Below, piece after piece: positions 43,465 through 53,187 of a DNA stretch of 64,000 nt (within the stretch, counting starts at the first letter, position 1; every line of letters starts with the position of its first letter). Origin of the DNA: Veillonellaceae bacterium (GTDB lineage: Bacteria; Bacillota; Negativicutes; Veillonellales; Dialisteraceae); NCBI GenBank assembly GCA_025992895.1, contig DAJPGA010000001.1, forward strand, positions 1,805,001 to 1,869,000, in the 5' to 3' direction. Both the position numbers and the translations under genes were made by a program. Under the pieces are notes generated by a model. The model saw only the letters and a list, made by a program, of their open reading frames with translations. It ran no database searches and was not told where the DNA came from.

Positions 43465-43506
43465 GAAAAAGGATGCGAGATAATCATTCGTCTCACATCC
43501 TTTTTT
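43465..43506. terminator. Bidirectional terminator after the hydrolase gene
   Basis: AAAGGATGcGAGA and TCTCaCATCCTTT form a stem with A- and T-runs. It serves both the hydrolase gene and the convergent membrane-protein operon. Confidence 0.88.
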
Positions 43507-43524
43507 CTTTGCCTAAATCGTTCC

Positions 43525-45127
43525 CTATAACTCTTCCTTTTCCGGTCTTAAGAACAAGAGAATCAAAAGAACCGGCAGTCCCCATACGTAGGCAAAGGAA
43601 TAACGGAAGGCATATCCCGCAGGCGTTGCGGCAAGAAGCGTCGCTGTGTTCAGCAAAAGCGGAAGCGCTGCAAGGATGCACCAACTCCTGTGATCCACAT
43701 AAAACGCAGCCAACAGAAGAATCGTCAGCCAGAGGGCAAAGCCGGCTCCCAGGAACTGGCTTCCTTCATACTGGAAATTGGCGAGGAACGATTTCAATCG
43801 GGTAGGCATGGGAAGATTTCCTACGGCCATCCTGTCATTGTCTGCCGGAAGCATATATTTCGTATTCTCATCGGTCAGAGCCCAGCCGAATCTGGACTGC
43901 ACGTCATAAGCGCCTGGAATCAAGGACCAGAGGCCATAGGTCTGTGTCATCCAGCCTTCCATATATAAACGCGGATTTTTCAATCCCGTATCCACCCATG
44001 TAAGGAGGAATTCTTTCTTATGGTCATTCAGCCAGCCGCGCCTGAAATCATCATTCCACTTGACGTAATCGACCGACCGTATATGGCTGGTAATCATTTT
44101 TCCAGCTTTCTTCAGAAAGAAGATGGTCCATCAGAAGAACTGTGCTCTCACTCCGGCTGCCATCAAGCGCAAGCACTCTTCCCATCTGCTGCAGAGGGAT
44201 TCCCATGCTTTCCTGAAAAAGAGGCTCCTCATTCATTTCATGGAGAATCATGCGGCCGGGAGCAATTGAAATGACCAGGCAGCAAAGAATAACAGCCATA
44301 ATCTTTTTCCACGACGGATTGTGATACATGAGAAAGGCCGACATAAGAACGCAGGCAGCGGCGCCATTGCTTCGAAGGAGCATAAGGCCGAGCACGGCTG
44401 CTGCCAGAAGAATATACCTGCCCTTCTCCCATTTCTCTTTCCTTTCCGTGATAAAAAGCCACATCCATACTAAAAGGGCGGCAGAAAAAAGCCCGTCCCT
44501 GACAGCTGCGATGGCATAATTTCCTGACATCGGAAAGAGAAGGAAGTACAGGTAAAGAATGTACCCCGCATTTTCATCCACATGCTCCTTCACCCAGAAG
44601 GAAAACCTTGTAAGCACGGCTGAGATGACAGCGAGCTGCAGACAGGAAAGGATAAAGATGGATACTTCCCGCGTGCCGAATAACTTTCTTGCTGCTTCCG
44701 CTCCATACCCGTAAATAAAGGAATAAAGCCATGGAAACTGGACACCCGCGTATTTCGGATTATCCATCATGAATACCGTATCATTCATCCCGGGCGCCGG
44801 ATAAAAGGCAAGAAGAAAGATCAAATCATAAAGAAACATAGCGACGGCAAGAACAGGGAACCATTTCCGCCCCAGTCTTTTATGCGGCAGTATCCTTACG
44901 CAAAGAAGAAGCTGCACAAGACTCTGCATCAATGCAAAGCCAATGAAAGCAAAGAGAATAAGGAACGGGATATCTGACAGTGACAGCACCGGATCAAGAG
45001 CAGAGCGCAGCATTTCCTGATCATCCATCCGGAAAATCTTAATCGTATACCAGATGGCAATCCCCAGCGGAATCCCGCCAAAGAGGCTGGCCTTTCCCAG
45101 TCTTCCATGAATTGTCAGATAAGGCAT
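43525..45127 (-). pseudogene. GT-C-like multi-spanning membrane protein, copy 1, frameshifted by a 4-bp tandem duplication
   Basis: Two overlapping frames match the intact neighbour at 45158-46774 end to end. Frame one (from 45127) covers the first 350 residues, including FYPAPGMNDTVFM and YAIAAVRDGLFS. Frame two (to 43525) covers the C-terminal part with SRFGWALTDEN and PAGYAFRYSFAYVWG. At the break (44070-44077) the minus strand has GTCG twice in tandem. Removing one copy restores ...PYTVDYVKWND, matching PYTVDFVKGSP in the neighbour. This is a textbook slipped-strand duplication. The protein family (multi-pass, acidic loop after the first segments) resembles GT-C glycosyltransferases of the DUF6020 kind, from memory only. 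Confidence 0.82.
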
Positions 45128-45157
45128 GGCCGCCTCCTTTCCAGCAAAAATCCTCTA

Positions 45158-46774
45158 TCAGTTTTTTACCTGCTGAGCAATTAACCTTTTCCCGCATAAG
45201 AGCAAAACCAGCAGGAACGGAATTCCAAGTACATATGCAAAAGAATAGCGGAACGCAAAACAGGCAGGTGTCGAAACGAGCAGTGTCGCCGTATTGATGA
45301 AAAGAGGCGCAGCTGTCCATATGATGCGCTCCCTATGTGCGACAAAGAAGGAAAAGCACAAAATGATTGTCGCCCACAAACAAAACCCGCTGCCGAAAAA
45401 GACACTGCCTTCATACTGGAACTTAGCCAGGAAATATTTAACCGGTTCGGGCATCGGGAAATCCCCCACTGCCAGTTTATCATTATCATCCGACTGCATT
45501 CCATTAACATTTTCGTCCGTCATTGCCCAGCCAAAGCGTGACTGCGGGCTGTATCCCCGTGGGAAAACGGCCCAAAGTGTGTATGTTTCCAGAAACCACC
45601 CTTCTATGTACGTCCTTGGATTCTGGATCCCCATGGAAATCCAGTTTTCAATAAATTCCTGTTTGCTCGTATTCATCCAGTATCGGTTGAATTCCGGACT
45701 CCCTTTGACGAAATCGACTGTATAAGGGCGATATTCTTTCTTCCATTCATCATAGGGCAGCAGCTTATTCATAAAATCTCTCGATTCCTGACTCATTTGC
45801 CCTTCCGTCGCAATGACCCGCCCTGCTTGCTGCAGCGGCACCCCCACTCCTTCCTGGAAGAGAGGTTCCAATCCCATATTCCCCAGTATGATACGTCCCG
45901 GAATAATGGCAATAGCCGCGCAAACAAGTCCGGTTAACATAATTTTCTTCCACTTCCTAACAAAGCAGCAAACAAGGACCGTCATGCAAAGAGAAACTGC
46001 TGTCCCATTGCTTCTTAGAAGCATTAATCCCATGGATGCTGCTATAAACAGCATATATTCTTTCTTTCCCCACTGCCCTCTTTCCAAAGCAATAAATATC
46101 AACCACATCCAGAGGAGTATTGAGAGAGAAAAAATACCATCTCTTACTGCCGCGATCGCATAATTTCCAACAATCGGGCAAAGCAGGAAGTACAAATATA
46201 GAAGCATGCCGCTCCGTTTATCAATATGCTCTCGTATCCAAAAGCAAATTTTAGTCAGAGTGAGGGAATAAATTACAAGCTGTAAAACGGAAATAAGAAA
46301 GAAACTGGGTTCACCCGATCCCCACAATCTTTCAGACCATTGGTTTCCTATCCCATACAATAATGACGGAAACCACGGGAACTGAATAATTGCCTCTGCA
46401 GAATATTTCGCCATATTGAAAGTATCATTCATGCCCGGTGCAGGATAAAATGCCAGCAGAAATAAAAGCTGATACAAAAACATGAGGCCGGCACAGAACC
46501 CCCAGTTTCTTCCTGTCCCGGGTATTCCGTCCGATTCATGATTCAGCAGGAATAACGCCAGCGTTTGGATGACCAGAATTGAAATCCCGGCACATAAAAT
46601 TACAAAGCAGATATCACTTGATTCAAAAATCGGATGCCCGGGAATCGTCAGAAAACCATTCCTGTCCATATCTGCAATTTTTAACGTATACCACAGGCAG
46701 AAACCCATGGGGAGACCGAGAAGAATGCTTCCTTTTCCCAGCCTTCCCTGCAGTGTGAAATGGAAATGGCTCAT
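45158..46774 (-). CDS. GT-C-like multi-spanning membrane protein, copy 2
   Basis: This 538-residue protein has about 11-12 hydrophobic segments. The first outward loop carries FYPAPGMNDTFNMA, an acidic-residue position typical of GT-C glycosyltransferases. Further signatures are YAIAAVRDGIFSLSIL, LLRSNGTAVSL, VGVPLQQAGRVIA and SRFGWAMTDEN. It is the middle member of three paralogues in one operon (gaps 20 and 30 nt). The family may correspond to DUF6020. The donor and acceptor are unknown, and a surface polysaccharide or lipid-linked sugar is a reasonable guess. GAGGAGA precedes the ATG. Confidence 0.75.
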   Translation of the reverse strand: MSHFHFTLQGRLGKGSILLGLPMGFCLWYTLKIADMDRNGFLTIPGHPIFESSDICFVILCAGISILVIQTLALFLLNHESDGIPGTGRNWGFCAGLMFLYQLLFLLAFYPAPGMNDTFNMAKYSAEAIIQFPWFPSLLYGIGNQWSERLWGSGEPSFFLISVLQLVIYSLTLTKICFWIREHIDKRSGMLLYLYFLLCPIVGNYAIAAVRDGIFSLSILLWMWLIFIALERGQWGKKEYMLFIAASMGLMLLRSNGTAVSLCMTVLVCCFVRKWKKIMLTGLVCAAIAIIPGRIILGNMGLEPLFQEGVGVPLQQAGRVIATEGQMSQESRDFMNKLLPYDEWKKEYRPYTVDFVKGSPEFNRYWMNTSKQEFIENWISMGIQNPRTYIEGWFLETYTLWAVFPRGYSPQSRFGWAMTDENVNGMQSDDNDKLAVGDFPMPEPVKYFLAKFQYEGSVFFGSGFCLWATIILCFSFFVAHRERIIWTAAPLFINTATLLVSTPACFAFRYSFAYVLGIPFLLVLLLCGKRLIAQQVKN

Positions 46775-46794
46775 CGTTTCATCTCCTCATGCAT

Positions 46795-48549
46795 CTAATC
46801 TTTCCAGTGCGTATACCCATCACCGCTTCTGTCCCTCGGTTCGGGAAATGCTGCTTTCTCATCATGAATGGTATTTCTCATTGGTTCCAGCGGAATGGTT
46901 TCCGTGTCTGCCCTCCAGTGCATCCTGCTGTAGCGGCCTTCAGGAAGGAACGGCAGCAAGAAGAAAAGCGGCATGCAAAGAGGGAAGAAGTATACGTAAC
47001 GGAAAACAAAGGCGGCCGGCGCAGCAATCATCAGCGTCCCCCAGAGAAGACAGGACGGAAGAAGCACAAGGAATCTCGTGTACTGCTGTCTTCTGAAAAG
47101 AAGAAGTCCTATGCAAAGGGTAATCCACAGACAGGTACCCGCTCCAAGATAGCGGCTGTGATTCCACAAGTACGTGCCCAGTTTTTCCTGCGTATTGGGA
47201 TCAAAGAATTTCAGGATGGTTGCTGTATGATAGGCATTATTATGCTGCGGAGCAAGGCCGTTCTTCAGATCATTCTCTGAGAAAGCCCATCCGAATCTCG
47301 ACTGCGTCATTTCGTCAGGCGCCGGAAATGCCCAGTACCCGTATGTAGCAAAAAGCCATGCCTCTACATATGTTTCCTTATTTCTCTCTCCTAGTGATTT
47401 CCACGCTTTCCAGAATTCATCCGGGTGATTATTGAAGTAATAAAAATCGAAATTACTGTTCCATTTGATCAGATCTGCCGTAAACGGGTCGTACCAGGTT
47501 TTGATCTGTTCAGGCATCATCATACGGATCGTGTAATTTTCTTCCTCCTTCGTCAAAGGTGCCCCCACTGCCACGGTTCTTGAATACTGCTGCAGCGGAA
47601 TCCCCACCCTTTCCTGGAAGAGCTGCGGGAGATCCAGTGTCTCTTTAATGACGACATCCGGAGTAATGGAAATAGCAATCATAACAAGAGATGTAAGAAG
47701 GACTTTCATGCGTACATGCTTCATCAGGACGATAATACTCAGCATCATGGGAATAAAGACGAAAATGCCATTATTCCGGAGCATCATCATCCCAATGCCG
47801 GCAAGCGCATAAAGATATTTGTTCGATTCCCACGCATTTTCCTTGTATCCGGATACAAAAGATGTCATAAGCGGAACCCAGAGAAGAATCACTGCGGAAA
47901 AAAGGACATCCTTCACGTTGGAAAATGACATATTGACAATCATAGGAAGGAACCCGTAATAGAGCGCCAGTCCCCAGGAAAGCCACATGCGGCCGGTCTT
48001 TCTGTACACCCAGGAGAGTGTATAGGAAATAGCGCAGGCAAAAAGAAACATCTGCACAATGGATATGAACGCAAGTCCGTAAGATGCACTTCCCGTCAGT
48101 TCTTTGGAAAGCTCCGTCGGCCCGTAAACGGCCATGCAGTAAATAAATGTATGCTGCCCGGCCGCCCAAATGCCCGCTCTCATGATATCTGTCGTATCAT
48201 TCATTCCTGTTCCCGGATAAAATACGAGAAAGAAGGGCATCCATGCCAGAAAAAGAAATGCTGTAATCAGCGCAAAAGGCGCATCGAGCGGACTTCCTCC
48301 AGGTCCTTCCTTTTCCGGAATCGGAGGAATTTTCTCAAGCAGTCGAAGAAGCAGCGTAAGTACGATGAAAGTGGCGGCTCCTGCCGCCAGAACCATAGGT
48401 ATATCTTCAACATGAAGCAGCCTTACCCTGTTCCATGGATTGGAATAAGGGTGCCAGCCGATTCTGTATGTGTAAAACTCACAAAAGCCCATGAGCAGCG
48501 CAATAAATCCTGTCAGTGCCGTCAGCCATGGTCTTCCCTGATGAGTCAT
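46795..48549 (-). CDS. GT-C-like multi-spanning membrane protein, copy 3
   Basis: The 584-residue paralogue is the first gene of the three-gene operon. The shared motif reads FYPGTGMNDTTDIM, then FSNVKDVLFSAVILL, MMLRNNGIFVFI, VGIPLQQYSRTVAV and SRFGWAFSEND. It has a longer N-terminal membrane region than its neighbours and a hydrophilic C-terminal tail of about 45 residues. AGAGGTGA lies before the ATG. It is more diverged than copies 1 and 2, which suggests an older duplication followed by a recent one. Confidence 0.75.
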   Translation of the reverse strand: MTHQGRPWLTALTGFIALLMGFCEFYTYRIGWHPYSNPWNRVRLLHVEDIPMVLAAGAATFIVLTLLLRLLEKIPPIPEKEGPGGSPLDAPFALITAFLFLAWMPFFLVFYPGTGMNDTTDIMRAGIWAAGQHTFIYCMAVYGPTELSKELTGSASYGLAFISIVQMFLFACAISYTLSWVYRKTGRMWLSWGLALYYGFLPMIVNMSFSNVKDVLFSAVILLWVPLMTSFVSGYKENAWESNKYLYALAGIGMMMLRNNGIFVFIPMMLSIIVLMKHVRMKVLLTSLVMIAISITPDVVIKETLDLPQLFQERVGIPLQQYSRTVAVGAPLTKEEENYTIRMMMPEQIKTWYDPFTADLIKWNSNFDFYYFNNHPDEFWKAWKSLGERNKETYVEAWLFATYGYWAFPAPDEMTQSRFGWAFSENDLKNGLAPQHNNAYHTATILKFFDPNTQEKLGTYLWNHSRYLGAGTCLWITLCIGLLLFRRQQYTRFLVLLPSCLLWGTLMIAAPAAFVFRYVYFFPLCMPLFFLLPFLPEGRYSRMHWRADTETIPLEPMRNTIHDEKAAFPEPRDRSGDGYTHWKD

Positions 48550-48723
48550 GTCATCACCTCTTGCCTTTAAATGTAACCTATATTATACAAAATTTTATAA
48601 GGAGTGTCGAAAACAAAGGCGATCATCCATGGACGCTTTATGAAATCAGGCCATTCCTATGGTATAATGAATAAATAGAGAAATTTCGGTATTTGGAAAT
48701 CGGATTTCTGAAAGGAGTATATG

Positions 48724-49734
48724 ATGAATAGAGAAGAAAGAGTAAGAGCCGCTCTGGCTTCCAAAGATGTAGACCGTGTTCCGGTCGCTGCCTGGATGCA
48801 TCTTTCCCAGTTTGATCAGGACCCGATCTCTCTGGCAGAAGCAGAAGTTGAGCTGACAGAAAAATATGATTTCGATTACATCAAAATGATGCCTTTTGGA
48901 TTGTACAGCACACAGGACTTTGGCAATCAGCTGACAATCTACTGTGATCCTTATGAAGAACCAATCGTTAAAAGATTTGCCATCCAGAGCCCCGCTGACT
49001 ATGATGCATTAAGAGCGATTCCTGCCATTCAGGGCACATATGGCAAACAGATCGAATTTGCAAGGGAACTGATCCGCCGCCGCAGTCCGGGCACCCCATG
49101 CATCCAGACAATCTTCAGTCCATTCTCCACCTTGAAGAAAATGGCCGGCGACCGCCTGCTGAAAGATATGATTTCCTATCCTGAAGCTGTTCATCATGCA
49201 CTGGCTGCCATCACTGCAACCACACTGGACTTTGTCAGCTACAATATCGATGCCGGTGTCGATGGCTTCTTCTTTGCCACACAGAATGCCGTCCGCACGA
49301 TGATGTCACCTGATCAATTCCAGGAATTCGGCGCATTCTATGACCTGCAGGTCATCAAATCCTATGCAAAGAAAACCTGGTTCAATGCTATTCATATCCA
49401 TGGCGAAGACATTTACTTCAATGAAGTCGCCTCCTATCCGGTCAATGCTATCAACTGGCATGACCGCCACACCTGGCCGACACTGAAAGAAGCCAGAAAT
49501 CTGACTGACAAATGCCTCATGGCAGGCATTAAATCTGCTCCTTACTTCGTAGATGGAGTTCTCCAGTATGATGATATCGTTCTCGATGGAACCCCGGAAG
49601 AGATTACCGCGCATGTCAAGGATGCGATTGAACAGGTGGATGGCAGAGGCTTGATCTTAGGACCTGGCTGCGTCGTCAATCCAAAAGCTTCCGAAGAAAA
49701 CCTCCGCGCTCTCCGCAAGGCAACTGAACTTTAA
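48724..49734 (+). CDS. Uroporphyrinogen decarboxylase (URO-D) family protein
   Basis: The 336-residue TIM-barrel protein of the URO-D/methyltransferase superfamily starts MNREERVRAALASKDVDRVPV, typical of the non-haem branch (corrinoid methyltransferase MtaA-like and unknown-function groups). No haem genes are nearby, so true uroporphyrinogen decarboxylation is unlikely. Histidines in HIHGEDIYF and INWHDRHTW could bind zinc or a methyl donor. Two ATGs are adjacent; the second (48724) has AAAGGAG at better spacing. Substrate is unknown. It has a TATAAT-containing promoter region (about 48662) and its own terminator. Confidence 0.82.
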   Translation: MNREERVRAALASKDVDRVPVAAWMHLSQFDQDPISLAEAEVELTEKYDFDYIKMMPFGLYSTQDFGNQLTIYCDPYEEPIVKRFAIQSPADYDALRAIPAIQGTYGKQIEFARELIRRRSPGTPCIQTIFSPFSTLKKMAGDRLLKDMISYPEAVHHALAAITATTLDFVSYNIDAGVDGFFFATQNAVRTMMSPDQFQEFGAFYDLQVIKSYAKKTWFNAIHIHGEDIYFNEVASYPVNAINWHDRHTWPTLKEARNLTDKCLMAGIKSAPYFVDGVLQYDDIVLDGTPEEITAHVKDAIEQVDGRGLILGPGCVVNPKASEENLRALRKATEL

Positions 49735-49744
49735 TAAAAAATAA

Positions 49745-49779
49745 AAGAAGCCGCTTGTTGTAATGACAGCGGCTTTTTT
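49745..49779 (+). terminator. Terminator of the URO-D family gene
   Basis: AAGCCGCT at 49748-49755 pairs with AGCGGCTT at 49768-49775, followed by six Ts. Confidence 0.85.
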
Positions 49780-49795
49780 CATGGTCAAATTGCAT

Positions 49796-49828
49796 AGAAA
49801 AAAGAGGAGATTTCTCTCCCCTCTTTTT
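49796..49828 (-). terminator. Terminator of the cystine-type symporter gene
   Basis: AAAGAGGgGAGA and TCTCCTCTTT (minus strand) form a stem with a GAAA-type loop, followed by a T-run. Confidence 0.8.
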
Positions 49829-49837
49829 ATCTTTCTA

Positions 49838-51133
49838 TTATGCTTCTACAGCAGCGGCCGGTTCCAGTTTCCCTTCCAGGTCATGGTCGGTCATAGCGCA
49901 TACGCAGGAATCAGACCATACGTTTTCAGCGGTTTCAATCATATCAATGATCGTGTAAATAGGAAGAATGATCCCCATGAGTCCTATTGGTGCACCGATG
50001 CCGCTCATAAGAGACAGTGTCAGGAAATAGCATCCCATCGGAACGCCTGCATTGCCGATTGCTGCAATGACAGCAACGACGAGCCATGTCAGCATAGTCG
50101 GCATATCCAGCGAATACCCAGCATTCTGCATAACGAACAGGGAAGTAACGAGAATGAAAGCTGCGCACCCGTTCATGTTGATAGTCGTGCAGATTGGGAG
50201 GACAAAGCGGGAAACAGCCGGATCTGCTTTCAGATTCGTTTCAGCAGAAGCCAGTGTGACAGGCAGCGTGCCGGCCGAGCTCTTTGTGAAAAGAGCAACG
50301 GCTATAGCCGGAGACATTTTACGGAATACAGAAATCGGATTCAGTCCGCGAATCAGAAGGAATACCGGCAGTACAAGGAAGAATTGGATGCAGTTGCTTC
50401 CAATGATAACCAACGTGTATTTTCCAAGAGCTCCGACAATGACGCCTGCTTCAATCTGTGCAGAAAGTTGAGCGGCAAATGCCAGAATGCCGACCGGAAG
50501 AATATACAGCAGTGCTTTGATCAGTGTGAAGAGCAGTTCCTGGAAACCGAGGATTCCTTTCAGCAGCGTTTCCCTGTTTTCTGTCTTTGGCATGAAAGCA
50601 AGTCCAAGACCAAAGGAAGCGGCAATCAGCATAACAGCAAGGACATTCCCGGAAAGGAACGGCTGAATCATATTATTCGGAATAACTCCCAGAATATGAT
50701 CATAGTAGGAAAGATGTTCCAGATTCTGCGGGACACTGGCTGCACCTGCACCAACTACATCAGCGGGAAGGTTTCCTGGTGCAATCCAGAGGAACATGGC
50801 AAGTCCGATGCCGGCTGCACAGAATGTAGTGAGAAGCGTATAAGTGACAGCATGAGCAAAAATACGTCCCGTATTCTTATTGCCGCCCAATGCAGCAAGT
50901 GTCGTAATCACTGCCAGTGCAATCGTCGGCACGGCGATAAACTGGAACAGTCTGGTAAATACTGTCGCAATAAATGTGAAAAGCTCATTCAGCGGTTTGA
51001 TGCCAAGCCATCCAAGCGCGGCACCAACGACAAGCGCCAAGATCCATAATATAAACTGCCGTCCCTGACGTTGCGTCTTGTTGGCTTTCAGGACCTTATC
51101 CGCTATGTCCTGAACTCCTTCTTTTTTCTCCAT
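49838..51133 (-). CDS. tcyP: Sodium:dicarboxylate/cystine symporter (TcyP-like)
   Basis: The 431-residue DAACS-family carrier has about eight membrane helices and two hairpins. It shows the serine-rich hairpin FTKSSAGTLPVTL and the substrate/sodium segment TINMNGCAAFILVTSLFV (compare NMDG in glutamate carriers). GNAGVPMGCYF is in the second hairpin. The family transports glutamate, aspartate, serine or cystine. Here the leader is a T-box whose specifier reads UGC (Cys), so L-cystine uptake, as by Bacillus TcyP, is the best call. AGGAGG precedes the ATG. Confidence 0.85.
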   Translation of the reverse strand: MEKKEGVQDIADKVLKANKTQRQGRQFILWILALVVGAALGWLGIKPLNELFTFIATVFTRLFQFIAVPTIALAVITTLAALGGNKNTGRIFAHAVTYTLLTTFCAAGIGLAMFLWIAPGNLPADVVGAGAASVPQNLEHLSYYDHILGVIPNNMIQPFLSGNVLAVMLIAASFGLGLAFMPKTENRETLLKGILGFQELLFTLIKALLYILPVGILAFAAQLSAQIEAGVIVGALGKYTLVIIGSNCIQFFLVLPVFLLIRGLNPISVFRKMSPAIAVALFTKSSAGTLPVTLASAETNLKADPAVSRFVLPICTTINMNGCAAFILVTSLFVMQNAGYSLDMPTMLTWLVVAVIAAIGNAGVPMGCYFLTLSLMSGIGAPIGLMGIILPIYTIIDMIETAENVWSDSCVCAMTDHDLEGKLEPAAAVEA

Positions 51134-51179
51134 AGTAAGACCTCCTGAAAAAATTTCTCGGGCAGGGCTTTTTGCAATA

Positions 51180-51439
51180 AAAAAGCCCTCACCCCAACCA
51201 TGGGACGAGAGACTCGTGATTCACACCCAATTTCGCATATGTGTCACCACATATGCCTCGGTAAGTCCTTTTTCCTAAGGACTCAAGCCCTGTATCGGGA
51301 GCTCCCGGAAAAGCCTACTCTGTTTCGGCTCTTCACGCTCAGAAATGCACTTCCGTATTCCTTCCATATCCGCTTTCACCGTCCGGACTCTCTATAATGG
51401 ATTCAGAAAACGTACTCTCTTTCTTCCCTGCGTTTGATT
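51180..51439 (-). promoter_or_regulatory. T-box leader, tRNA-Cys specific, with altered T-box bulge
   Basis: Stem I is recognisable (AGAGAGTA internal loop, AGAGAGTCCGGACGG distal part). The specifier side reads GAAGTGCA just before the base stem TTTC, giving UGC (Cys; 51347-51349) followed by A. The antiterminator sequence is AATTGGGTGTGAATCACGAG, where the usual form is GGGTGGAACCGCG; an extra U sits inside the UGGN that binds the tRNA end (51221-51225). A terminator stem (GTCTCTCGTCCC with GGGGTGAGGGC) and T6 follow. The downstream gene is a cystine-type symporter, which agrees with Cys. Confidence 0.8.
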
Positions 51440-51445
51440 GCATCT

Positions 51446-51474
51446 ACTATAGCATTCCATCTATGACCTGTCAA
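51446..51474 (-). promoter_or_regulatory. Promoter of the Cys T-box/tcyP unit
   Basis: Minus strand consensus TTGACA at 51469-51474, 17-nt spacer, TATAGT at 51446-51451. Confidence 0.88.
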
Positions 51475-51535
51475 CACAGGCCGTATTTTTTACCTGTGCT
51501 GACAATTTAAAATACAAATCTGACAATTAAAAGGC

Positions 51536-52886
51536 TCAGGCAAAGCGCTTCCTCCACACACCCTGGTGCCAGCGCCAGAAGAAGACAAGGCCTCTCGTGC
51601 ATTCATCTGCTGCCATGGCAATCCAGATTCCTGCCAGGCCCCATCCCCAATGGACACCCAGGAGCCAGGATCCGAATGTAGCGACAGACCACATGAAAAT
51701 GATACCTATGGTTACAGGCGCCCTGACATCGCCAGCTGCATTAAGTGCCATAACCATGCTCATATTGACTGCACGGCCGATTTCAAGGAATATTTCAATG
51801 AAAAGAATGGTCTTTCCCAAAGAGAGAACTTCCGGATCACTGGTAAATATGGATAAAACAGAGTATGAATTCAGATAAAGCAGTGTTGATATGGTTCCGG
51901 AAAGAAGCATTGCCACTGAAATGGTAAATTTCACACGTCTGTCCACTTCTCCATTATCCCCTGCCCCTTTGAAATAGCCGACCAGAATCTGCGTCGCCAT
52001 CGCAAGCGACTGGGAATACACATAACTGACCATTGCTATGATATAGCAGTAAACTTTTGTCGTAATAACAACGACGCCAAAAAGATTGACAAACTTCATA
52101 ATCATGGCCTGGGAAAATTGGTACGAGAATGTTTCTCCTGCTGAAGGTACACCCAGATAAAGAATCTTATGGAATGTTTTCCATGGGAACGGTCTTAAAT
52201 AAGACATGGAAAATCTGGCAGGCGTGTACTTGTGAAATAAGTAAAGAATCAAAAAGAAACCGATAAACTTAGAAATATTCGTTGATATGCAGACACCGGC
52301 CACACCCAGGGACGGAATCGGACCCCAGCCATGGATCAGAAGCATATTGCCACCGATATTGAATATATTCATGACCAGGGAGCAGAGCATCGTCAGTTTA
52401 AGCTGGGAAAACCCTCTGAGAAAGGAAATAAAAGCCATGTACATGCTCTGGATGAAAATAAATATGCCAATCCATCGTAAATAAAGAGAAGCATCAGCAC
52501 GTATTTCATCCGGCATTCCCAAAACATTCAAGAAGAAATCATCAAAGATGAAAAGCGCGGCACTGATCACAAGCCCCAGTACCAGATTGACAGTCAATGA
52601 AACCGTACATACTTCACTCTTCACTGACCTTGGAAAGATTTCCGGCGCCCCTGTAATGTGCAATTAAAATTGTCGCAGCCTGCGAAAGGACTGCGAGTGT
52701 CAGGATAACTAAATTAAATATGACATTATCATTGCCTACGGCTGCCACGGAATCCTGCGAATAATGACTCAGCATGAACTGATCCACGTTGGGCACCATC
52801 ATTTGAAGCGTTGTTTCTACAAAAATAGGAACCGACATGGAAAATACCGTCCAGCGGCTCTTATACATTTCACTAGCTGGCATCAT
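51536..52886 (-). pseudogene. MATE-family efflux transporter, frameshifted
   Basis: The N-terminal frame (from 52886) gives FSMSVPIFVETTLQMMVPNVDQFML and ends AHYRGAGNLSKVSEE-stop. The C-terminal frame continues VCTVSLTVNLVLGLV, FLRGFSQLKLTM and GVPSAGETFSYQFSQAMI. In MATE proteins GAGN is followed directly by a helix beginning E-V, so the two frames join as SKVSEEVCTVSL if one base is removed near 52612-52625, where GTGAAGAGTGAAG is repetitive. Restored length is about 450 residues, normal for the family. It exports drugs or metabolites by sodium or proton exchange when intact. It may be a pseudogene or a sequencing error. Confidence 0.82.
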
Positions 52887-53058
52887 ACTGCCCCTTTCTT
52901 CAGTGTTCAGATGCTAATCTTAGCACGATGTCACAAAGGGTGCAAGAAAATGCATTGTCTTCTTATGTATTTAAAATAAAAAGTATATACACAAGCATTC
53001 TTATGCTCACTTGAAATAGCTGTATATGCTGAATTTTATGAGATTTCCTGATTAGGGC

Positions 53059-53087
53059 TTGCATCTTTCTCATAAATGAGGCATAAT
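53059..53087 (+). promoter_or_regulatory. Promoter of the first tRNA-Val
   Basis: TTGCAT at 53059-53064, 17-nt spacer, CATAAT at 53082-53087, 15 nt before the tRNA. Confidence 0.7.
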
Positions 53088-53102
53088 AGACATCAGATAC
53101 AC

Positions 53103-53178
53103 GGGCGATTAGCTCAGCTGGGAGAGCGTCTGCCTTACAAGCAGAATGTCGGCAGTTCGATCCTGTCATCGCCCACCA
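53103..53178 (+). tRNA. tRNA-Val (anticodon UAC), copy 1
   Basis: 76 nt including encoded CCA. Acceptor GGGCGAT/ATCGCCC, anticodon loop CTTACAA with UAC, T-loop TTCGATC. The bottom pair of the T-stem is G-C, where copy 2 has A-T. Confidence 0.97.
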
Positions 53179-53187
53179 AGATAAGAA

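Noticed and set aside
48724..49734. Haem biosynthesis hemE
   Set aside because: The N-terminal pattern fits the non-haem branch of the URO-D superfamily and no other haem genes are near.
49763..51049. 428-codon open frame on the plus strand
   Set aside because: It is antisense to the TcyP-like symporter and lacks any domain; low-complexity Asn/Gln/Arg/His content.
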